Notes under the pieces: model-generated | What the model saw: only the letters and a program-made list of their open reading frames with translations | The model's database searches: none | What the model was told of the DNA's origin: nothing | Position numbers and translations under genes: made by a program | In this document: positions 23,582 through 27,917 of the stretch, piece after piece | How positions within the stretch are numbered: position 1 is the stretch's first letter | Layout: each line of letters begins with the position of its first letter | From: a virus | Length of the DNA stretch: 27,917 nucleotides | Strand: one strand, 5' to 3' | IMG/VR virus record: IMGVR_UViG_3300027861_000157 | Coordinates: 1-27,917 of that record

Positions 23582-23610
23582 TACAGTGTATGCTATGGGT
23601 GCTAACGTAA

Positions 23611-23874
23611 TCAAATTATCTTAATCGTATCGTCTACTGCGTTCTTTGTTCGCCGTCCACATTGCTCACACTCGCAGTATTGAGTCTTTGTGCGCTTTGG
23701 TCTTAGACATTCAGGATAACGCTTATCTACATCCGTGATTGTGTTCTTTACAGCCATAACACCGCCACACTCTTTACACTCTAACCCACTGTGACGCTTG
23801 CGCGGTTCCTCTTTCTTCGCTACCTTTTTCGCCACCTTCTTTGTTGTCTTCTTTGCTGTCTTCTTCTTAGCCAT
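23611..23874 (-). CDS. Lysine-rich zinc-ribbon protein, 87 aa
   Basis: Starts in a TAATG overlap with the terminase stop. Residues 1-29 are Lys/Ala-rich (AKKKTAKKTTKKVAKKVAKK), like histone H1 tails, followed by a zinc-ribbon pattern. That pattern is CKECGG (about residues 33-38), a Cys in YPECLRP, and CECEQCGRR (about residues 67-75). It recalls Ogr/Com-type phage zinc proteins. A nucleic-acid-binding role, perhaps in packaging or late gene control, is plausible but inferred. It is the last gene before the 374-bp non-coding stretch. Confidence 0.65.
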   Translation of the reverse strand: MAKKKTAKKTTKKVAKKVAKKEEPRKRHSGLECKECGGVMAVKNTITDVDKRYPECLRPKRTKTQYCECEQCGRRTKNAVDDTIKII

Positions 23875-25943
23875 TAGTATTTCCTCCTTACTCCTCTACC
23901 CGATACAGCCGGACGCTTCCGAACTGTTTTGATTCTCACTATAGCCTCTTCAAGTGACACACCCATACGGGATGCCGCCATATGACAGTTTACAATCGTA
24001 TCCCATATATGGTTATCGCGTCTGTTGATCTTGTTTTTCCATGCGTTATACGTCTCACCTGTTTTCTTTCTGAATTCAGGGTGTGCGGATTCCGATGTAA
24101 TGCTCTGTATTAGCTCACTGTTGCCCTTCTTACCGTTCAGGTTGAACGATAGGCACCCTCTACCACCCATGCCAACCCTGAGTCTCGCATCTACTAAATC
24201 CTTCCAGTAGTTAGCGTGAACGTGATAGACGAATTGCCTTGAGTCCTTCGCTTCACCGTACCACCACCCTGCGCCGTGAGGGACTTTAACCGCTCTGCTT
24301 TTTGGTATTGAGAAATTGTCCGTACCTTCACCCTTCACAGGGAATGTAATATGCTTATACGGATTCCGATTGCAATAATTATACACCGTATTCGCCTGAT
24401 AGCCAGAATCTATCAATAAAAGCTGAACCTCATAGCGGATACCGTTTCTCTCGCCTTTGTAGTGACGCTCTAATATGTTAGGGATAGCCGTCTCTAGCCC
24501 ATCCGTCAACGCTACATCAGCGGGTTTGCTTTCGTCTACTTTAAACGTACCCCAGTCAATAATAGACCCTGTGAACCCTTCCCCAAACGCACAAACGGAA
24601 TAGTGAATATCTGTCCGTGTTCCACAGTCAACGTGAACTACTACAGTTTCTAGCCCATGCGGCACAATCCCACGCTCAAGACCATTCTCCTTCAGCGCAA
24701 CCTCTTGAATAGTCAAAGGTTTCATAATGCCTTCGTATTCGTCGATAGGTTCGTTCTGAAGTTCAGACAGGAACGTTTCAAGACCGTCATCGGCGATTAC
24801 GTTGTATGCGTGTTGGATTGCGCTAGACTCAACCTCCGTACCGTCTTCAAGGATGTTGCATTGGTCTTCACCGTCATATACATGACCACCTACATACGCG
24901 AGAGGAAGCGTACAGCCATGACCGTTATCCATAGCGACACGGTTATCCAAATAGAACGAATGTGCCGCCCTAGCGTCTGGATCATCTTCACTCTTTTCCT
25001 TCCGTAGTCTAATGTATTCTTTCCATAGTTCCGGTATATCTTCAGGCATCTCATACAGGAACGTGTAGCGTTTACCATTCCAAGCCGGGTATGTCTCTTT
25101 ATCGGTGTATTGGTCTCCGATGTCGTTTTTCTCGATAATCGTACACAGCATAAATAAAGAGATATTCTTACCCATTCCTACTAATTGAGTAATACCTTTA
25201 TTGATAATCTTCTTACGCTTGTTAATTACGCCAGCACTCGCCGCGGCTTCATCCCCCATAGGGTCATCAATTACAACCCCGTCCGGTCTACCCATTTCCC
25301 CTAACGAACCTCGGATACCAGAATTCAAACCAGTGGTAGCGACACGCGCACCAGAACACTTAGAACCCGCAACCGTAGGCAATACAATTTCGCTTGCAGT
25401 CCATCGCAAATCACAAGGAACTCCATCGACCATTAAAGATGCCGCTCTCTGAGGTCTACCCTCTAGGGCTATGATAGGTGCCGTTACTTCGGGGAAGTCC
25501 TCTAGTAGCGTCTTATCGCCCTGTATGCCACGCTCTAGCCAAGCCTTAAGGATTACAAGACGATCATCAGAGAGAGAGTGATTTTCACAAGCATAGATAA
25601 AGAACTTGCGATGACCGTAAAGCACAGCCCAAAGGATAGCAATCAAACACCAAATCGTTTTACCACCGCCGCGAGGTGCCGCCCTAGCAGCACGACCACC
25701 GTACAACGCTACCCGCTGGAAGTCAGCAGCAATCTCTTTGTGCATATCAGCAGGTGCAAGGTATAGTAGAGGCTTACAATAGGTTTCAGCAAACAATAGC
25801 AGGCTCCCCGAACAACGCTCACGCCGTTCAGGGTCTTTCACCGGAGGGATTTCGATATCTAATCCGCTTTGACGCTTCCGGTAGTCTCTTTGGTGTTGTA
25901 CGCTTCCTTTGTTAGCTATTCTTCTTTTCCCCATACATGGCAT
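23874..25943 (-). CDS. terL: Terminase large subunit, 689 aa
   Basis: ATPase domain: Walker A APRGGGKT (residues 89-96), then FFIYACENHSLSDDRL and Walker B VVIDDP (residues about 223-228) followed by MGDEAAAS. The nuclease-like C-terminal half has VVVHVDCGTRTDIHYSVCAF and LLIDSGYQANTVYNYC strands with acidic residues typical of RNase H-fold terminase nucleases, and an ending NHIWDTIVNCHMAASRMGV. It packages DNA through the portal. Start ATG 25943 immediately follows the TAG of the interrupted zinc-ribbon ORF; an inner ATG (codon 4, MGKRRIA) is an alternative. No small subunit is recognisable upstream. Confidence 0.9.
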   Translation of the reverse strand: MPCMGKRRIANKGSVQHQRDYRKRQSGLDIEIPPVKDPERRERCSGSLLLFAETYCKPLLYLAPADMHKEIAADFQRVALYGGRAARAAPRGGGKTIWCLIAILWAVLYGHRKFFIYACENHSLSDDRLVILKAWLERGIQGDKTLLEDFPEVTAPIIALEGRPQRAASLMVDGVPCDLRWTASEIVLPTVAGSKCSGARVATTGLNSGIRGSLGEMGRPDGVVIDDPMGDEAAASAGVINKRKKIINKGITQLVGMGKNISLFMLCTIIEKNDIGDQYTDKETYPAWNGKRYTFLYEMPEDIPELWKEYIRLRKEKSEDDPDARAAHSFYLDNRVAMDNGHGCTLPLAYVGGHVYDGEDQCNILEDGTEVESSAIQHAYNVIADDGLETFLSELQNEPIDEYEGIMKPLTIQEVALKENGLERGIVPHGLETVVVHVDCGTRTDIHYSVCAFGEGFTGSIIDWGTFKVDESKPADVALTDGLETAIPNILERHYKGERNGIRYEVQLLLIDSGYQANTVYNYCNRNPYKHITFPVKGEGTDNFSIPKSRAVKVPHGAGWWYGEAKDSRQFVYHVHANYWKDLVDARLRVGMGGRGCLSFNLNGKKGNSELIQSITSESAHPEFRKKTGETYNAWKNKINRRDNHIWDTIVNCHMAASRMGVSLEEAIVRIKTVRKRPAVSGRGVRRKY

Positions 25944-26069
25944 CTACATCTTTGTTGTCGGCAACCGTCCGCAATGTTCGCACATAAATCTCTTGCTATC
26001 ATCAAAAACGAATTGCGAAGACTCACACTCGGAACACTATAACGGCTTAACTTGCTTGACCTCTACCAT
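25944..26069 (-). pseudogene. Zinc-ribbon ORF interrupted by an in-frame amber codon
   Basis: From ATG 26069 the frame reads MVEVKQVKPL, then TAG (26039-26037), and then continues in the same frame as CSECESSQFVFDDSKRFMCE and HCGRLPTTKM. It ends at TAG 25946-25944, exactly before the terminase ATG. The two CxxC pairs are a standard zinc ribbon, and an intact version would need only one base change (such as TAT or TAC). TAG is a normal stop in at least six genes here, so general recoding is unlikely. It is either a recent pseudogene, a sequencing error, or a readthrough case. Confidence 0.6.
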
Positions 26070-26078
26070 CACTCCTAC

Positions 26079-26282
26079 TTATCTATCATCGCTAAATCTA
26101 CGGTCGATAGTATCTTCCTCACATCCAAACCGACCAGCTTTATTATCACTGTTATGTGCCGGATCATATTGAGAATGTTGCCTTACGCTATTCTGCTTAC
26201 CAGTTCCACAGCACCGAGAGCAAGTCATATCGGCTATACGACCTGTGCCATTACATCTAATACATGGGTATTTGTGTTTCAT
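26079..26282 (-). CDS. DnaJ-type zinc-finger small protein, 67 aa
   Basis: Contains two CxxCxGTG-type units, CIRCNGTGR (residues 7-15) and CSRCCGTGK (residues 21-29), like the cysteine-rich zinc domain of DnaJ, with only half as many units. The rest is polar and charged. It starts in a TAATG overlap with the 40-aa ORF. It probably binds zinc; its role in the phage is unknown. Confidence 0.7.
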   Translation of the reverse strand: MKHKYPCIRCNGTGRIADMTCSRCCGTGKQNSVRQHSQYDPAHNSDNKAGRFGCEEDTIDRRFSDDR

Positions 26283-26404
26283 TACGCTACTCCTAAGATT
26301 CTCATATCATTCTCTGGAGGTGGAGGTGGCAGTAGATTATTTTCCGCATGCGCCTTTTTGCGATGCTTACGAAAGAATTCAGCCGATGATTGTTGTTCCA
26401 TCAT
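26282..26404 (-). CDS. 40-aa ORF with poly-proline segment
   Basis: ATG 26404 overlaps the stop of the upstream 63-aa gene (ATGA) and its TAA overlaps the next ATG. The product is MMEQQSSAEFFRKHRKKAHA, then ENNLLPPPPPENDMRILGVA. No family is recognised. Tight overlaps on both sides support translation. Confidence 0.5.
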   Translation of the reverse strand: MMEQQSSAEFFRKHRKKAHAENNLLPPPPPENDMRILGVA

Positions 26405-26592
26405 TCCCCCTCCTTAATGAATCGCTCTACCTCTGAAATCATTACGTCCAACCTCATGTCAGCCGGAAACCTCATTCCAAGCTCCTCACCGGGCTTTTCG
26501 TTTATGTATACGAAAACAACGTCTTTCGGCTCACCCTTCTCGATGTTCTTTTGTACGTAAAGAAATTTTAGCGGCACTGTCTTCTTATTCAT
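26401..26592 (-). CDS. Hypothetical 63-aa protein
   Basis: Good ribosome site (AAGGAGGGGG) overlapping the upstream gene's end. Sequence MNKKTVPLKFLYVQKNIEKG followed by EPKDVVFVYINEKPGEELGM and an acidic helix. Not recognised. It is a compact alpha/beta-like small protein in a chain of overlapping small genes before the terminase. Confidence 0.6.
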   Translation of the reverse strand: MNKKTVPLKFLYVQKNIEKGEPKDVVFVYINEKPGEELGMRFPADMRLDVMISEVERFIKEGE

Positions 26593-26719
26593 TCCCCCTC
26601 CTTCGGTGGCTTAGGCGCGTACCAACTTTTAACGCAAGCCAACCCAAAGTCAATACCGCAGCATGACTTGTCTTCTCGATTTTATCAACGCATTCCTTCG
26701 CCTCTTTACTTACATTCAT
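26585..26719 (-). CDS. 44-aa ORF coupled to the radical SAM gene
   Basis: ATG 26719 overlaps the TGA of the radical SAM gene, and its ribosome site (GGAGGAATGAGAT) lies within that gene's last codons. The product starts MNVSKEAKECVDKIEKTSHA and continues AVLTLGWLALKVGTRLSHRR to end RGNE. It has a short hydrophobic helix and a basic tail. It overlaps the next gene by 8 bp. Unknown function. Confidence 0.5.
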   Translation of the reverse strand: MNVSKEAKECVDKIEKTSHAAVLTLGWLALKVGTRLSHRRRGNE

Positions 26720-27555
26720 ATCTCATTCCTCCCGTTATAATCGCACTTGAAATCCATGCAATACTTACTGCAAATCGGATCGTCATATGATGAGTGTGTA
26801 CTATACCACTCGTCCCTTTCATCCATCATTTCAGAACCAAACTCCCCAATAGGATCACCTCCCTCGCGTATATATACAGCACACGGGTAATGATGAATAC
26901 CTTTAATAGAAACGTCATCAAGAGCAAGAAAACATTTGTCTGATTTCAATGTGCCGCGCATCCCCAGCCCCTTAGAAAACCTTTTTACGCGATACGACAT
27001 AATCTCATGTTCCGGCATATCAATTAAACCATCAATTACGGATGACTCGCTTTGGCTAATTGTTCCGATCTTAATATCAGACACACCCAGATCAGAAATA
27101 AATTTCAGCATCTCATTACTGCTATCGACTGTTCCTATCTGAACGTCGGCACCGATTCCGACTAAAAACTCAATGACACTAATCACGTATGCATTTTTAT
27201 CATGGAGAGATATAGCAAAAGACCTACACCCAGCTTTAAAAATTTCCTCATACAGACCAATATCCGCCGAACCATTTGTAGACATCCTGACAGTCATTCT
27301 ATTCGCAGCACTTACAATATCAACTATGTCATCCCGAACAGTAGGCTCTCCACCTGTAATATGGTAGAACTTACACCCCCTAGACTCAAGGTATTTTATA
27401 ACATCAAGTATAAATGAGAGCGGCTGATCGTCTGAACTATCTACCGAATTACAAAACGAGCAGTTAAAATTGCACTTACTGGTTACGAGGTGCTCGCAAT
27501 AATATATACCAAGGTGACCGTCTCTATCCTTAGTCATTCCATGAAACCCACCCAT
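26716..27555 (-). CDS. Radical SAM protein, 279 aa
   Basis: Residues 28-35 CNFNCSFC give the radical SAM CxxxCxxC motif for a [4Fe-4S] cluster. HITGGEP (residues 65-71) is the SAM-binding GGE motif, and STNG (92-95) and an AISLHDK strand follow as expected. The C-terminus has a further cysteine group CSKYCMDFKC (residues 262-271) and an isolated PCAVYIREGG, suggesting a SPASM/twitch-like auxiliary cluster site. It is probably an oxygen-sensitive enzyme acting on a protein, peptide or nucleotide; QueE is less likely because its N-terminal signature is missing. The gene sits upstream of the terminase in the same operon. Confidence 0.85.
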   Translation of the reverse strand: MGGFHGMTKDRDGHLGIYYCEHLVTSKCNFNCSFCNSVDSSDDQPLSFILDVIKYLESRGCKFYHITGGEPTVRDDIVDIVSAANRMTVRMSTNGSADIGLYEEIFKAGCRSFAISLHDKNAYVISVIEFLVGIGADVQIGTVDSSNEMLKFISDLGVSDIKIGTISQSESSVIDGLIDMPEHEIMSYRVKRFSKGLGMRGTLKSDKCFLALDDVSIKGIHHYPCAVYIREGGDPIGEFGSEMMDERDEWYSTHSSYDDPICSKYCMDFKCDYNGRNEI

Positions 27556-27840
27556 ATCTCATTCCTCCTATACTAGCCGCCTATATGATCAATCTCTTCA
27601 TCACACGGATTTCTCGGAGCGCGACCCACAAATTCACAACCATCATAGCACACCGGGAAATACACGTATATCTCGCTCCATGCAGTAAACGGTTTACCGT
27701 TCGCAGAGCCAAATCCATCGTCAAATGGTCTGTCAAGTTCAATCTCATCCAGAGTGCAACTTATGATAACGTCATCGCCTGCACTCTCAGCAATCAAATT
27801 ACGCCATGTAGTCAAATCATTCATATCTCATTCCTCCTAT
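26717..27840 (-). repeat. Identical ribosome-site leader at three genes
   Basis: The plus-strand string catatctcattcctcctat occurs at 27822-27840 and 27553-27571, and its first 16 bases occur at 26717-26732. Each is the start codon plus leader of a gene (27824, 27555 and 26719). The third copy lies inside the coding end of the radical SAM gene. Confidence 0.85.
27573..27824 (-). CDS. Hypothetical 83-aa protein, first gene of the operon
   Basis: Starts MNDLTTWRNLIAESAGDDVI and has DEIELDRPFDDGFGSANGKP followed by FTAWSEIYVYFPVCYDGCE and a final PRNPCDEEIDHIGG. The pattern suggests a small folded domain of the kind common in phage accessory genes, not one I can assign. It has the same 19-nt start leader as the radical SAM gene and is directly behind a strong promoter. 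Confidence 0.65.
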   Translation of the reverse strand: MNDLTTWRNLIAESAGDDVIISCTLDEIELDRPFDDGFGSANGKPFTAWSEIYVYFPVCYDGCEFVGRAPRNPCDEEIDHIGG

Positions 27841-27845
27841 TCCGT

Positions 27846-27874
27846 ATTCTACTCGATCATCAACCCGTTGTCAA
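27846..27874 (-). promoter_or_regulatory. Sigma70-type promoter for the radical SAM / terminase operon
   Basis: Minus strand -35 TTGACA (27874-27869), 17-bp spacer, -10 TAGAAT (27851-27846). The start point falls near 27839, leaving a leader of about 15 nt that is essentially the ribosome site. Confidence 0.8.
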
Positions 27875-27917
27875 GGAGCAATTTAGCTAAAAAAGTAACG
27901 GTCAACCCCCCCCCCAT

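Noticed and set aside
23237-23610. tmRNA, tRNA or cos site
   Set aside because: No tRNA-like acceptor/T-arm or CCA end, no tag-peptide frame, and the position after terL rather than before the terminase genes does not suit a lambda-type cos.
25944-26069. Genome-wide TAG recoding
   Set aside because: At least six well-supported genes in the window end in TAG with the next start immediately after, so TAG acts as a normal stop.

Overview
The window is part of the late (virion) region of a tailed double-stranded DNA phage or prophage. It is most likely siphovirus-like, with a long non-contractile tail: there is a tail tube, a frameshifted tail chaperone and a tape measure, but no sheath or Mu-type baseplate genes. 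Every gene I can support lies on the minus strand, so the region reads from the right edge to the left. Genes are tightly packed, mostly with ATGA or TAATG overlaps. Three minus-strand promoters match the bacterial primary-sigma consensus (TTGACA with 16-17 bp spacing), and strong Shine-Dalgarno sequences are common. That fits a host with ordinary sigma70-type signals and argues against Bacteroidetes, but the host cannot be named. TAG, TAA and TGA all serve as stops.

Layout in transcription order. (1) 27.9-25.9 kb: a promoter, a small conserved-looking protein, a radical SAM enzyme, and small ORFs including a DnaJ-type zinc-finger protein and an amber-interrupted zinc-ribbon ORF. (2) 25.9-23.6 kb: terminase large subunit and a lysine-rich zinc-ribbon protein. 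(3) 23.58-23.24 kb: 374 bp without protein genes, holding a promoter, a structured RNA and two terminators in series. (4) 23.2-19.05 kb: gpW-like protein, lambda-type portal, prohead protease fused to scaffold (with an internal start for the scaffold alone), decoration protein, major capsid protein. (5) 19.0-17.7 kb: a PLOD/LH3-like glycosyltransferase and an FkbM-type methyltransferase, inserted between capsid and connector genes. (6) 17.7-15.7 kb: head-completion and gp10/gpG-type proteins, then a lipoprotein and three small proteins, two of them membrane proteins. (7) 15.7-0.37 kb: tail genes. These are a LamG/Fn3/tail-terminator-like protein, tail tube, tail chaperone pair with a -1 slippery site (AAAAAAC), tape measure, a chimeric duplicate gene, further tail and baseplate proteins, a large tail fibre and an assembly-type protein. 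(8) 0.34-0 kb: a promoter, a terminator/attenuator hairpin and the start of a DUF4116-like 22-residue repeat protein that runs off the left edge.

The most notable points are the promoter-driven structured RNA at 23.35-23.55 kb, the glycosyltransferase-methyltransferase cassette next to the capsid gene, and the tandem duplication that fused the start of a tail gene to a diverged tape-measure C-terminus. Also notable are the programmed frameshift in the tail chaperone, the radical SAM gene in the packaging operon, and the attenuator-like leader of the repeat protein. No small terminase subunit, lysin, integrase, repressor, replication gene, tRNA or CRISPR array was recognised here.
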